DNA from: Pelotomaculum sp. UBA1371
GTDB taxonomy: Bacteria > Bacillota > Desulfotomaculia > Desulfotomaculales > Pelotomaculaceae
Assembly (NCBI GenBank): GCA_002305915.1
Contig: DBRJ01000020.1
Span: forward strand, 42,736-106,735
Length of the DNA: 64,000 bases
Reading direction: 5' to 3'
This document shows positions 7,342 through 16,566 of the stretch, one piece after another. The first letter of the stretch is position 1, and the number at the start of each line of letters is the position of its first letter. The notes below the pieces were generated by a model. The model was not told the origin of the DNA and did not search any database. It saw nothing but the letters and a program-made list of their open reading frames with translations. The translations under genes and the position numbers were made by a program.

Positions 7342-8769
7342 CTATTTATTACTTGCTGCCTTTTGCAGATCGGCAATTAACCTCTCAAAACCTTTTGAAT
7401 CAGGATTATCAATCAACCTGGTGTCACGCAGGACCACGTCCGGAGCAGTGGGTTCGGTGGCGTCAATAATGAACTTGGCTCCCATACCGGCAGGTTCCGA
7501 GGTGGGATCAAGCGGCATGCCGGGCGTGTTGGGAACAACAATAACGTCTTTAGCGGGACGCACCCTGGAAGATAGGGACCACATGACCTGTTCCAGGTTG
7601 AAGGGGTCGACATCAGGGCCAACCAGGATAATGTTCTTACAGTAGGAAATGCCGTGCGGCGTGGAAGCCATGCGGAAAGCAACTGATTTGGCATAGCCGC
7701 CGAAACGGTTGCCGGTGGAAACAATGGCTGTTAAACCATGTTGATACATGGCATTGACGGCTACTATTTCAGGCATGGTTTCTTTCATCTGCTTGTAAAG
7801 CGGCACGCAGGTATTAAGACCCATCAGGTAGTCAATTTCGGTCCAGGGACGGCCCATAAAGAGGTTCTCGAAAATGGGGTTTTTCCGGTGGGTAATGCAC
7901 TTCACCCTGAACTGTGACTGGAGGCGGGTTCCCGAATAGCTGCCCGGGAATTCGCCGAATGGCCCTTCCGGTACCCGTACCCGGGGAAGAATTTCACCTT
8001 CAAGGACATACTCGGCATGGGCCGGTACATCAAGATCGCAGGTTAAAGCTTTGGTGAGCTCCATGGGGATGCCGTTAATCGCCGCGGCAAACTTGTATTC
8101 TGATTGATCGTAATTAATCGGTGTGCTGGCCATAAAGGTGAGCACCGGGTCGACGCCCAGACATACTGCGATTGGCAGCGGCTTGTTTTGCTCTTCCGCA
8201 TGGGTGATATGTCTGGCAATGTCGTGGAAGCCCAGAGCCTGAATACCCACCAGGTCCTTGCCCATCACCTGCATCCTGTAGGTGCCGACGTTTTGGGTAT
8301 CGAAGTTGCCGGCATCATCCGGATCTCTCGTAACTACCGATGCTTTGGAGAAAAACATGCCGGCATCCCATTTGTTGATCCTGAACATCGGCAGCATCTC
8401 AACAAGGTTGATGTTGTCTTTAATTACGACTTCGTGACAGGGTGCCTTGTCCTTATCTATAAACTTGACTTCGCCGGGATATTTGTCCCATAACTCGAGA
8501 AACTTAAAGAACTGATCCTTAACTGAAGTGTCTTTGTCCATACCAATCATCAGACCGATATTGGCCCAGGAACCATGGACGTTTAAGGCCACCTTCTTGC
8601 CGGGGTGACCTTTGATGTTTTCAATAATGACTGCCGGGCCGTTGGGTAAATCTACGGCTGCACGGCCAATTTCCCGGATAGTCGGTTCCGGTAAAATTTC
8701 ATCTTTAATACGAACAAGCTGTCCTTCTTGTTCTAATTTAGCTAAAAAATCACGCAAATCACGATACAC
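7342..8769 (-). CDS. Non-oxidative hydroxyarylate decarboxylase, C subunit (UbiD family), copy 2
   Basis: A complete 475-residue UbiD-family protein, the size of BsdC/ShdC. It starts at GTG 8769 with AAAGAGGTGG upstream. It contains the EGPFGEFPGSYSG active-site region, PIFENLFMGRPWTE, ASTPHG and NTPGMPLDP. The family uses prenyl-FMN and a divalent metal. It differs clearly from copy 1 (about 60% identity by eye), so the two may act on different substrates or in opposite directions. The organism type suggests phenol carboxylation to 4-hydroxybenzoate or the reverse. A short unrecognised ORF lies just upstream (8801-9088). Confidence 0.94.
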   Translation of the reverse strand: MYRDLRDFLAKLEQEGQLVRIKDEILPEPTIREIGRAAVDLPNGPAVIIENIKGHPGKKVALNVHGSWANIGLMIGMDKDTSVKDQFFKFLELWDKYPGEVKFIDKDKAPCHEVVIKDNINLVEMLPMFRINKWDAGMFFSKASVVTRDPDDAGNFDTQNVGTYRMQVMGKDLVGIQALGFHDIARHITHAEEQNKPLPIAVCLGVDPVLTFMASTPINYDQSEYKFAAAINGIPMELTKALTCDLDVPAHAEYVLEGEILPRVRVPEGPFGEFPGSYSGTRLQSQFRVKCITHRKNPIFENLFMGRPWTEIDYLMGLNTCVPLYKQMKETMPEIVAVNAMYQHGLTAIVSTGNRFGGYAKSVAFRMASTPHGISYCKNIILVGPDVDPFNLEQVMWSLSSRVRPAKDVIVVPNTPGMPLDPTSEPAGMGAKFIIDATEPTAPDVVLRDTRLIDNPDSKGFERLIADLQKAASNK

Positions 8770-8800
8770 TGCGTAACCACCTCTTTGTTAAATTTTTCAT

Positions 8801-9088
8801 TTAAGACTCAATGGTTTTACTCCAGGGCTCAAGTACTGCTGCATAATCCAGTGCTCGTAGGAATATGCCCGGGCTTGATTTCCCCGTACCCAAAGTTGCC
8901 AGGATCACTTTTACCCGCGGCGCCACTGGCCCACGCTTGTACGGTTCCGTCATCCTGACCCGCGCATCAGTATCAATACAAATTTCAAAATACTTGACAG
9001 ACATTCCTTGACTGAGCTTCATGGGGTCACTTTGGTTTAACACCTGTGCCTTTCCCGAGATTGTTAACTTTTTTCTTTCCCATATCAT
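8801..9088 (-). CDS. Short hypothetical protein ahead of decarboxylase C subunit copy 2
   Basis: An open frame of 95 codons on the same strand, ending 31 bp before the C subunit start. I do not recognise a family. The product is mildly basic, with no clear membrane segment and no cysteine pairs; the middle (KYFEICIDTDARVRMTEPYK) looks protein-like. No good ribosome-binding site precedes ATG 9088, and an internal start is possible. Its place at the head of the operon is the main support. It could also be untranslated leader. Confidence 0.4.
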   Translation of the reverse strand: MIWERKKLTISGKAQVLNQSDPMKLSQGMSVKYFEICIDTDARVRMTEPYKRGPVAPRVKVILATLGTGKSSPGIFLRALDYAAVLEPWSKTIES

Positions 9089-9264
9089 ATGTTTTATACT
9101 GGCTGGACTTAAACCCTTGCCCAGCTTAAACCGTCATAGCACCACCTCTTCAATCTACTTATTCTTAACTAACCTCATTATTTGCCTTACCAACCCTAAA
9201 TCTTTTGCCTTTTGAAAGGACAGTTAAAAATTGCAGTAATTATTGCATATGCTTAACCAGATAC

Positions 9265-9292
9265 AAATTACATTACACTTAAGAGTTGTCAA
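9265..9292 (-). promoter_or_regulatory. Candidate sigma-A promoter for the second decarboxylase operon
   Basis: On the minus strand, TTGACA (9292-9287) is followed after 16 bases by TAATTT (9270-9265). The -35 is perfect and the -10 partial. It points toward 9088 and 8769. Confidence 0.4.
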
Positions 9293-9540
9293 TATCCTAA
9301 TGGGACGATATATTTACAGACACTAACTCCTCCTAATTGCTTAACTGCATAAAATTTAACACGCAAAAATAACCTTTGCTATAGTCAAACAGGATAGAAT
9401 ATTTTGCGATGTACTACCCCATCGAACAGTATCCCCCGATTTTCCACTTCATTAAGCCAGGCAAATAATCATCTTATTGTACTTATAACGCCTTATCGGG
9501 CGCTCTGACCTATCAATTCCATTAAATGCTTGCGAAAAAA

Positions 9541-9594
9541 TTACATAACATATTAATATTGAAGGTATTAATATATGCCATAGTGTATATTTTG
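9541..9594. repeat. AT-rich palindrome-like repeat, copy B
   Basis: The right half, about 9564-9592, matches the right half of copy A (3601-3629) at about 24 of 28 positions (shared TAATATATG..ATAGTGTAT). The left half is a degenerate version of the left arm of copy A. It lies upstream of the promoter of the second decarboxylase operon, so an operator role is possible. Confidence 0.5.
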
Positions 9595-9755
9595 TAGAAC
9601 ATTGTCCTATTTTAGATATGCTTGCTCAATGTTTGCCCTTTGGCAACTTTGGAACACTTCTTAGAATCCTATTCTTTTATACTATCCAATAGGAGTTCTT
9701 ATCTCATACACACTTGAGACTAAAGATAGCGCATAAATTCGACATATATCGACAG

Positions 9756-10082
9756 TCATAAATCCTGGCCGTGCGGTTTTATAAGGTCATGCAGTAAAAG
9801 TCTTTTAACCCGCATCTCTTCATTATTTGCCTGGAGAGGTTTTTGGAAACTGCCATATTGGACTGTATCCACCCGGTTAACAACTGCTGCTTTAGACAGT
9901 ATCTTGTCCCAGATCCTGTCTTGTTTGAATATAGAAAAGGTTTTACCTGCGTGGTAGACTTTATGAAAAGTAAAAGGTTCTAATAAATAGTGCTTAATAG
10001 TACTAACTAAGTGATGTCTTTTGATGAATGCAGCTCCATCCGGGTACCTGACCCGGTAGATATTCAACAGTTCAGTTAGCAA
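9756..10082 (-). CDS. Doubtful short ORF divergent from the UbiX-like gene
   Basis: An open frame of 108 codons with a TTG start and no visible ribosome-binding site. I recognise no family. The translation is rich in basic and aromatic residues and looks plausible as protein, perhaps the remnant of a longer gene, but evidence that it is expressed is weak. Confidence 0.25.
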   Translation of the reverse strand: MLTELLNIYRVRYPDGAAFIKRHHLVSTIKHYLLEPFTFHKVYHAGKTFSIFKQDRIWDKILSKAAVVNRVDTVQYGSFQKPLQANNEEMRVKRLLLHDLIKPHGQDL

Positions 10083-10114
10083 AAGATTTTTACATAAAAA
10101 AAGGGGGCGGTCTT

Positions 10115-10687
10115 TTGTTTAGAATAGTGGTGGCAATATCAGGTGCTACCGGGGCAATTTACGGCATCAAATTCCTGGAAGAAGCAAAAAAGGCTGGAAT
10201 AGAAACGCAGTTAATTATTAGTGATTCGGCAAAAAGGACAATTCAATTGGAAACGAATTATCAACTGGAAGATATTCAAAAATTGGCCGGCCGTGAGTTC
10301 TCCAATAATGATATAGCGGCGCCGCCGGCCAGCGGTTCCTACTTGCATCAGGGAATGGTGGTAGCCCCCTGTAGTATGAAAACACTTTCTGCAATAGCCA
10401 ACGGGTACGCGGATAATTTAATCAACCGGGCAGCCGATGTAACAATCAAGGAGAGGCGCAAGTTAATCCTGCTGGTGCGGGAAACCCCGTTGAGTCCCAT
10501 TCATCTGGAGAACATGCTCAAGCTTTCGAGGCTCGGAGTAGTAATAATGCCCCCGGTACTATCCTTTTACAACCGCCCCAGGGATATAGAGGACATTATT
10601 AAACAGACGACAGGACGGGTATTTGATCAGCTGGGGATTAGAAATTCCCTGGTTAATAGATGGGATAAAGTGATTACCCTTGCCTGA
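10115..10687 (+). CDS. ubiX: UbiX-family flavin prenyltransferase (hydroxyarylate decarboxylase B subunit)
   Basis: A 190-residue protein starting at TTG 10115 after AAGGGGGCGG. The N-terminal IVVAISGATGAIYG is the flavin-binding signature, VVAPCSMKTLSAIANGYADNLI is the family core, and LVRETPLSPIHLENM is the phosphate/prenyl-binding segment. UbiX joins FMN to dimethylallyl phosphate to give prenyl-FMN, the cofactor of UbiD enzymes. It is the only ubiX in the window, so it may serve both decarboxylase copies. The two idi genes nearby would supply the prenyl precursor. It corresponds to BsdB/VdcB/ShdB. Confidence 0.94.
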   Translation: MFRIVVAISGATGAIYGIKFLEEAKKAGIETQLIISDSAKRTIQLETNYQLEDIQKLAGREFSNNDIAAPPASGSYLHQGMVVAPCSMKTLSAIANGYADNLINRAADVTIKERRKLILLVRETPLSPIHLENMLKLSRLGVVIMPPVLSFYNRPRDIEDIIKQTTGRVFDQLGIRNSLVNRWDKVITLA

Positions 10688-10808
10688 ATAGTTCCGGCTA
10701 GCGGTAAGGCGTTTCCACCCGAATCCCTTAAGACCCGCCGTTACCAGTGAAGGCCCCGCTTACTGGTTACCGCCCCGCTGCTTATGTGCGAGCTTAATAT
10801 ACCCCTCT

Positions 10809-10860
10809 GCCCGGCAAATTTGCCGGGCGAACATTAAAAGGCCGCTGATGCGGCCTTTTA
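10809..10860. terminator. Paired hairpins between convergent ubiX and the M23 peptidase gene
   Basis: A perfect 20-bp palindrome (10809-10828) is followed by a hairpin with 11-bp perfect arms, 10835-10845 and 10850-10860, flanked by T's or A's on both sides. The second works as a bidirectional terminator for the two convergent transcripts. Confidence 0.8.
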
Positions 10861-10889
10861 GCGGCTTTTAACTATTTAGTCCCTGCGGT

Positions 10890-11786
10890 TTATCCATAAT
10901 AACGCTCTTGTTCCAATAACGTCAGGGGATCTAAAGGTACCCCGTTTTTTTGAACCTCAAGATGAAGGTGCGGACCCCTGGAGTTGCCGGTATTCCCTGC
11001 CAGGGCAATAACTGTGCTTGTGCCCACAGAGTCGCCCACTTCAACCATAATTCTGGAACAGTGTGCGTAGAGCGTGCTTAGCCCACCCCCGTGTTCAATA
11101 ATCACAGCCAGGCCGTAAGTCCCCCTGGGGCCGGCAAAAACCACCCGGCCGGAAGCAGCCGCCCTGATGGGGGTACCTTCTTCGGCGGCAATATCAATCC
11201 CTTCGTGGGGCCTTCCATCTCTCATACCGAAGGTAGAAGTGATGGCGCCCACCAATGGCCATGAAAACGGGCCTGCCGAAAGCCCCCTGGAGGCCGTCCA
11301 CCGGGACTCCTGGACGGTGTCCCTGCACGGAACAATTAAACGCTGGCCCGCCAGGATCCTGTCTGCGTTTGCTTGCCCGTTTCTAGCTGCAAGATCAGCC
11401 ACCTCAACACGGTACATTCTGGAAATTTCCCACATTGTTTCACCCGGTTGAACAAGGTGGGTGAAGTACTCAGAGGGGACCGTTAAAAGCTGCCCCACCT
11501 TGATTCTATCGCAATCCACCAACCTGTTTGCGGCAGCCAGCGCTTCAATGGAAATACCGTTTTTGACGGCAATAGCGGTCAGGGTATCGCCGCTTTTCAC
11601 CTCGTAGAAACGCTGGGCTGCTGCCAACTCCGCCGCAGGTGGGGTGATATAGGGAACGTTCACCCTGATCAATTCATCCAGGCGGGCTGAAGCCGGTCCG
11701 GCCCAGGTCAGGAGGACAAAAATGGTTATTATGGCAAGCACCGCCCTGAGCCTGATCGGAGCTTTTTTATTCAATTTCATCAGCAT
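10890..11786 (-). CDS. Secreted LysM-M23 peptidoglycan endopeptidase
   Basis: 298 residues: a signal peptide or membrane segment (about 13-33, ending TWAGPASA), two LysM repeats (about 59-105 and 108-153, each with a SGDTL- or PGETMW-like start), and a C-terminal M23 domain. Zinc ligands are visible in HEGID and HLHLEV, with the conserved YAHC region between. LysM binds glycan and M23 cleaves peptide crosslinks, so the protein likely remodels the wall or spore cortex at the outer membrane face. The gene lies between ubiX (convergent) and rho. A second, larger M23 protein lies at 37425-38831. Confidence 0.9.
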   Translation of the reverse strand: MLMKLNKKAPIRLRAVLAIITIFVLLTWAGPASARLDELIRVNVPYITPPAAELAAAQRFYEVKSGDTLTAIAVKNGISIEALAAANRLVDCDRIKVGQLLTVPSEYFTHLVQPGETMWEISRMYRVEVADLAARNGQANADRILAGQRLIVPCRDTVQESRWTASRGLSAGPFSWPLVGAITSTFGMRDGRPHEGIDIAAEEGTPIRAAASGRVVFAGPRGTYGLAVIIEHGGGLSTLYAHCSRIMVEVGDSVGTSTVIALAGNTGNSRGPHLHLEVQKNGVPLDPLTLLEQERYYG

Positions 11787-11948
11787 GAAAAAATCACCTC
11801 TTCAATGCAAATCATTTGGTAGTTTTGCCGGAAAAGGTGAAATTTATACACTTTTTGCCTTTTATGGACTCCCGCTCTTATGTCACTCCCTGCCATCTTT
11901 ATTCTTTCTGCCTTCTAAAGATAGCTGATCCTGGGTATTAATTTAGGA

Positions 11949-13250
11949 TCAGCTACCCCCTTTACGTCCGGCATCGAAACGCCCGCCGGCGTTGGCCTCA
12001 GCCCGGCGCAGATGACGAAAGGCATGCAGCAGGTCGTAGTTGGTTTTGGAACGTTTCATTTGCTCCATCAGCATTTCCATGGCGTCCCAGGGGGTGGCCC
12101 CGTTGGTAGCCCTGCGAAACTGCCAGATCATTTCCAGCTCGTCCTGTGACAGCAGCAGTTCCTCTTTGCGCGTCCCGGAACGCAAAACGTCAATGGCCGG
12201 GAAAAGCCTTCGCTCAGCGAGGCGCCGGTCCAGAATTAACTCCATGTTTCCGGTGCCCTTAAACTCTTCAAAGATCACATCGTCCATTCTACTCCCCGTT
12301 TCCACCAGGGCAGTGGCCAGAATCGTCAGGCTGCCGCCTTCCTCCAGATTGCGGGCAGCTCCAAAAAACCGCTTGGGCTTGTGCAAGGCGGCCGGATCCA
12401 CACCCCCGGAAAGGGTGCGGCCGCTGGGGGGAACCACCAGGTTATGGGCCCTGGCCAGACGGGTGATACTGTCCAAAAGGATCACCACATCATGTTTATG
12501 CTCCACCAGCCGCTTGGCCCGCTCCAGAACCATATCCGCTACTTTGACGTGGTTTTCAGGAGGCTCATCAAAGGTGGAACTGACCACCTCGCCTTTCACG
12601 GAACGCTCTATATCGGTAACTTCCTCGGGACGCTCATCTATGAGGAGTACCATAAGAACCATTTCAGGGTGATTCCTGGTAATGCTGTTGGCCACTTCTT
12701 TAAGGAGAATTGTTTTACCGGCCTTGGGCGGAGCGACAATCAAGCCGCGCTGTCCCTTACCGATGGGGGCAATGAGATCGATTATCCTGGTTGACAGTTT
12801 TTCCGGATCGGTTTCCAGGGTGATCCGCTGCAGGGGATAAAGAGGGGTAAGCCCGTCAAAATGAAGTCTGATATCTGTACTTTCCGGGTCAACACCATTA
12901 ACCTGTTCAACACGCAGCAGGGCAAAATAACGCTCACTTTCCTTGGGACGACGCACCTGGCCGGCCACGAGGTCTCCCGTACGAAGATCAAAACGCCTGA
13001 TTTGGGAAGAGGAAACATAGATATCATCATGACTGGGAAGAAATTGAAAGGGCCTTAAAAAGCCATATCCATCGGGCAGGATTTCCAGAACACCTTTGGC
13101 GAACAAGAGGCCGTGTTTTTCTGTCTGAGCTTTTTTTATCTCAAAAATCAATTCCTTCTTGCGCAGCTTATAATAGCCGGGCAGCTCGAGTTCCTTTGCA
13201 ATCTTGTACAATTCTGCTATGGTTTTACTTTCCAGGTCCGCATAATTCAA
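11949..13250 (-). CDS. rho: Transcription termination factor Rho
   Basis: A 433-residue hexameric RNA helicase that ends transcription. It shows a Rho_N helical domain (about 5-45), the cold-shock-like RNA-binding domain ([14 protein letters not shown]), Walker A ([12 protein letters not shown], about 169-180) and the [16 protein letters not shown] region. I place the start at TTG 13250: the upstream in-frame TTG at 13265 would put the run of seven G's, the likely ribosome-binding site, inside the coding region. A hairpin with 11-bp arms (11922-11932, 11945-11955) overlaps the stop codon. Confidence 0.95.
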   Translation of the reverse strand: MNYADLESKTIAELYKIAKELELPGYYKLRKKELIFEIKKAQTEKHGLLFAKGVLEILPDGYGFLRPFQFLPSHDDIYVSSSQIRRFDLRTGDLVAGQVRRPKESERYFALLRVEQVNGVDPESTDIRLHFDGLTPLYPLQRITLETDPEKLSTRIIDLIAPIGKGQRGLIVAPPKAGKTILLKEVANSITRNHPEMVLMVLLIDERPEEVTDIERSVKGEVVSSTFDEPPENHVKVADMVLERAKRLVEHKHDVVILLDSITRLARAHNLVVPPSGRTLSGGVDPAALHKPKRFFGAARNLEEGGSLTILATALVETGSRMDDVIFEEFKGTGNMELILDRRLAERRLFPAIDVLRSGTRKEELLLSQDELEMIWQFRRATNGATPWDAMEMLMEQMKRSKTNYDLLHAFRHLRRAEANAGGRFDAGRKGGS

Positions 13251-13308
13251 AGGCAGCCCCCCCAAGAAGTGGTCTGTTAAAATACTTTATGTCCATTGCT
13301 AAATGATT

Positions 13309-13800
13309 TTATGTGCTCCGGCGCCTGCTTCTTCTTTTTAGTAAAAACATCAAGAGCGTGTAGACCGCAAACCAGATCAGAGTTGCGTTGATCAGGCTGC
13401 CCAGCAAAAATGGATAGCCGTGCTCCATGATTTTGTTCAGAAAGGGGGTAAGCAGGGAATCACCACTGAAAACCAGATCCGGCCCGGGCAAATCTCCCAG
13501 AAGCAACCTGCCGGAAAGAAAATTCAAGGTATAAAAAATCGGAACTGCCAGCTTAAAAACAACTACGGTAGCCACCGCCGCCGCCGGGCTGCAGTGGGTA
13601 ATGCGGGCAACCAGGTAGGAGAGTGGAATGCTGATCACAGGAATGGGCAGGAAGTCAAAGGCCAGGCCCAGAGCAACCCCCCTGGCTATTTTTTTCGGTG
13701 AATCGGGCATCTCCATGACTTTTTTGTAATAATCGCAGATGCCTTCCGGCAACCAGGAAGTTATCTTTCTCTTCAAATATAGAACTCCCTCGACAAACAT
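13309..13800 (-). CDS. DUF2062 membrane protein
   Basis: A 163-residue protein with an amphipathic start and three or four hydrophobic segments (about 42-65, 73-98, 128-155) and a very basic C-terminal tail. The ARGVALGLAFDFLPIPVIS segment is typical of DUF2062, a family of bacterial membrane proteins with no settled function. It sits upstream of rho in the same direction with a short gap, so cotranscription with rho is possible. Confidence 0.75.
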   Translation of the reverse strand: MFVEGVLYLKRKITSWLPEGICDYYKKVMEMPDSPKKIARGVALGLAFDFLPIPVISIPLSYLVARITHCSPAAAVATVVVFKLAVPIFYTLNFLSGRLLLGDLPGPDLVFSGDSLLTPFLNKIMEHGYPFLLGSLINATLIWFAVYTLLMFLLKRRSRRRST

Positions 13801-13828
13801 AGCATAACTCCTCGTTACTAAGGTTTCC

Positions 13829-13859
13829 TTTCCTCAAGAACAGGGTATTCTTGAGGAAA
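13829..13859. repeat. Perfect inverted repeat ahead of the DUF2062 gene
   Basis: Arms TTTCCTCAAGAA (13829-13840) and its complement (13848-13859) are perfect over 12 bp with a 7-base loop. No T-run follows on the minus strand, so it may be an operator or leader hairpin, not a terminator. Confidence 0.45.
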
Positions 13860-14003
13860 CCCTAATGTCTCACTTAAGCCTTTATTTCAAGTACAAAAAA
13901 CTCTTCCAGAAATTCTTTGCTGTATTTCGAGGAAGAGGCAAAGCTATCTATGCTTTTAGGTCACAACAAGTTTACCTGTTACGGAAACCAACATCAATTT
14001 TGT

Positions 14004-14651
14004 TTATTTGTTTTTGACGGTTTCCCAATCCTCAAGGAATTTATGCACACCGGCTTCGGTCAGGGGGTGATGGATCATCTGCATGATGACTTTGTACGGA
14101 ACCGTGGCGATATGCGCCCCCAATCTTGCCGCAGAGGTGACGTGAACAGGGTGGCGAATGCTGGCTGCAATGATTTCTGACTTAAGTTGATGAAGGTCAA
14201 ATATTTCTACAATGTCGGCAACCAGTGTCAATCCATCCTGGCTAATGTCGTCCAGCCGGCCTAAAAAGGGGCTGACATAGGTGGCGCCGGCCAGGGCTGC
14301 GAGCAACGCCTGGTTGGCTGAAAAGATCAAAGTCACATTGGTGCGGATGCCTTCCCGCTTCAAACGGCTGGTGGCCTTCAAGCCTTCCGCCGTCATCGGG
14401 ATCTTAACCACAATATTGGGGTGAATAGCGGCCAGTTCCCGGGCCTCCCTGATCATGCCGGGCGCATCCAGGCTAACCGCCTCGGCGCTGACAGGCCCGT
14501 CTACAATAGACGCTATTTCCCGTACCGTTTCAATAAAGCTGCGACCTTCCCTGGCAATGAGAGAAGGATTGGTGGTTACTCCGCTGATCACGCCCAAAGC
14601 ATTAGCCTGACGAATTTCTTCCACATTGGCGGTATCAATAAAGAGCTTCAC
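14004..14651 (-). CDS. tal: Transaldolase, small FSA/TalC type
   Basis: A 215-residue single-domain TIM barrel, the size of the TalC/FSA family. The Schiff-base lysine is K83 in [18 protein letters not shown] at the start and GVTTNPSLI near residue 25 are diagnostic. It transfers dihydroxyacetone in the non-oxidative pentose phosphate pathway, or acts as a fructose-6-phosphate aldolase in some members. The class II aldolase gene precedes it in the same direction with a 119-bp gap, a common Firmicute pairing. Confidence 0.95.
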   Translation of the reverse strand: MKLFIDTANVEEIRQANALGVISGVTTNPSLIAREGRSFIETVREIASIVDGPVSAEAVSLDAPGMIREARELAAIHPNIVVKIPMTAEGLKATSRLKREGIRTNVTLIFSANQALLAALAGATYVSPFLGRLDDISQDGLTLVADIVEIFDLHQLKSEIIAASIRHPVHVTSAARLGAHIATVPYKVIMQMIHHPLTEAGVHKFLEDWETVKNK

Positions 14652-14770
14652 TTAATTTATTCACCTCTTGGACAAGCCTGTGGAATTGAAACTACAATAC
14701 TATCCGGCAAAAGACGTTAAAATATATAGCGGCAGAAAACGATGCTTTTGATCGCCCCGGAAACCCTAAA

Positions 14771-15625
14771 TTAAGCTTTACCGGAGCTGCCGAAAATTCT
14801 AATTTTTTCCCGGATAATCCCGGTTGCCGCCTCCCTGGCGGGACCGAGCACCTTGCGTGGATCAATTTCCCTGGGGTTGGCGTCCAATACCTGCCGGGAT
14901 GCGGCGACAAACGCCTCGCGGATGTTGGTATCAATATTTACCTTGCGCACCCCGAGACGAATAGCCTCAATGATGGCTTCATCCGGAACTCCGGAAGATC
15001 CGTGCAGGACAATGGGAATTTTTACGATGGACTTTATCTTTTCCAGGCGGGGAAAATCCAGTTCGGGGGTTCCTTTGTACTGACCGTGGGCAGTGCCGAT
15101 GGCCACAGCCAGGGAGTCCACACCTGTCTCGTTAACGAAAACGCCGGCTTCCTCGGGGTCTGTAAAAAAAGCATCCCGTTCGCTTACGGTAATGTCGTCC
15201 TCAGTACCGCCAATTTTCCCCAATTCAGCTTCCACAGAAACACCCACAGCCCGGGCTGCGTCCAGCACCCGGCGGGTCAAGGCAATGTTCTCGCGTAGAG
15301 GCAGCTTGGAGCCGTCAATCATCACCGAGGAAAACCCGGCGCGAATGCATTGAATTACCTGTTCGAAACTTGTTCCGTGGTCCAGGTGCAGCGCCACCGG
15401 CACATGGGTGTTTTCCGCCGCCAGCCTGGCCATGGCTACAATATAATCGATTCCGGCGTATTTAATGGCACCCTGGCTGGCCTGCATAATGACAGGAGCG
15501 TTCTCCGCTTCGGCGGCCGCGATGATGGCCTGGACAATCTCCATATTGTTGCAGTTAAAGGCGCCTACGGCGTAACCGCCGGCTTCTGCCCGCTCCAACA
15601 AATCGGTTACCGGTACTAGAGCCAA
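14771..15625 (-). CDS. fba: Fructose-bisphosphate aldolase, class II
   Basis: 284 residues starting at TTG 15625 after AAGGAGGAGG. Zinc-binding and catalytic landmarks are VALHLDHG, EAELGKIGG, AIGTAHG, LHGSSG and KVNIDTNIR. The enzyme cleaves or forms fructose 1,6-bisphosphate in glycolysis and gluconeogenesis. It lies between a conserved zinc-ribbon-like hypothetical gene and transaldolase, with a spo0F-like gene further upstream, matching the spo0F-fba-tal order of many Bacilli and Clostridia. Confidence 0.96.
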   Translation of the reverse strand: MALVPVTDLLERAEAGGYAVGAFNCNNMEIVQAIIAAAEAENAPVIMQASQGAIKYAGIDYIVAMARLAAENTHVPVALHLDHGTSFEQVIQCIRAGFSSVMIDGSKLPLRENIALTRRVLDAARAVGVSVEAELGKIGGTEDDITVSERDAFFTDPEEAGVFVNETGVDSLAVAIGTAHGQYKGTPELDFPRLEKIKSIVKIPIVLHGSSGVPDEAIIEAIRLGVRKVNIDTNIREAFVAASRQVLDANPREIDPRKVLGPAREAATGIIREKIRIFGSSGKA

Positions 15626-15680
15626 TTGGCCTCCTCCTTTTTTTATTAATTATTCAAATTATAGCCGGAGGAGCAACAAA

Positions 15681-16388
15681 TTATGTCTTACTTCTTTTGC
15701 GGCGTGCTTTTTTTGGTTTGCCCGGGTTGGAAATACTGTCCAGACAAGTGTTGGAAAGGCTGTCCAGACATTTAAAACCGTGCCGCGCAAGTTCGATGGT
15801 ATCGACTTGCTGAATGACTTTGAGGTCGTCCTCCGTCTCAGCATAAATAATATTGATACTGTCACACTTCTTACACTGAAGTTCAAGACGATCAGGAAAG
15901 ATGTCCACTTCAATTTTGTAATTGCCGCACTGGCAGTACAGCCCGCCGCGCTCGGCAATACCATGCAGGCAGTTCAAGACCTCATACATGATCTTTGAAT
16001 TATGGAAGTAGCTGTCGCAGCCGAACTCTTTTACCAGGGCTTCCAGTTCATCCTCGTAGCTGGCAGTCATCTCGCTTACCCTGGACTTCGGGCCGATATG
16101 ACCCAACTCAAGGTCTGTTTCCTGGCAGGAAAGACTGATGACCTTTCCGGACCAGAGTGATTTGCCGGAAACCTCCAGGAGATGTTTTGTCTCACAAACT
16201 ACACAGGGAATCTGAAGCCAGTAACAGTTCAGGTTTTTTGTGTTTACAATCAGCTTGGTGGCACCGCAGGAGCAAGTAATATGGAAGGCTTTACCCCTGG
16301 AAAAGGAAAACCGGGAAAAATCATGATACTCCATTTTTCCACATTCCGGGCAACGCATGGCCAGCACAGCGTTTGTATCAATACGCAT
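15681..16388 (-). CDS. Cysteine-rich hypothetical protein between spo0F-like and fba
   Basis: A 235-residue protein I cannot assign to a named family. It contains several CxxC-type pairs (RCPECG, CSCG, CVVC, CQCG, CKKC), suggesting two or three zinc ribbons, and a basic lysine/arginine tail. The start is ATG 16388. No membrane segment is apparent. Its place between the Spo0F-like regulator and fba suggests a conserved neighbourhood gene, but I infer no function. Confidence 0.7.
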   Translation of the reverse strand: MRIDTNAVLAMRCPECGKMEYHDFSRFSFSRGKAFHITCSCGATKLIVNTKNLNCYWLQIPCVVCETKHLLEVSGKSLWSGKVISLSCQETDLELGHIGPKSRVSEMTASYEDELEALVKEFGCDSYFHNSKIMYEVLNCLHGIAERGGLYCQCGNYKIEVDIFPDRLELQCKKCDSINIIYAETEDDLKVIQQVDTIELARHGFKCLDSLSNTCLDSISNPGKPKKARRKRSKT

Positions 16389-16566
16389 TGCTTAAAACCC
16401 TCCTAGCGATAAACGGGGCTTATTTGCCGGTAACCAGATGACCCTTGATAACTTCTACCATTTAAGAATATGTTGCCCCAATCGACTATTGTAATACTTC
16501 GCCGCCAGGGATTGAAATCCTCTTTTTACCGCAGACAATGAACTGTGAAATCGAAGGGTTAAGCAG

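Larger units (their letters stand above)
9089..9755. other. Intergenic region upstream of the second decarboxylase operon
   Basis: No credible gene was seen in these 667 bases. It includes a candidate promoter at 9265-9292 and copy B of the AT-rich palindrome near 9541-9594. Confidence 0.55.
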
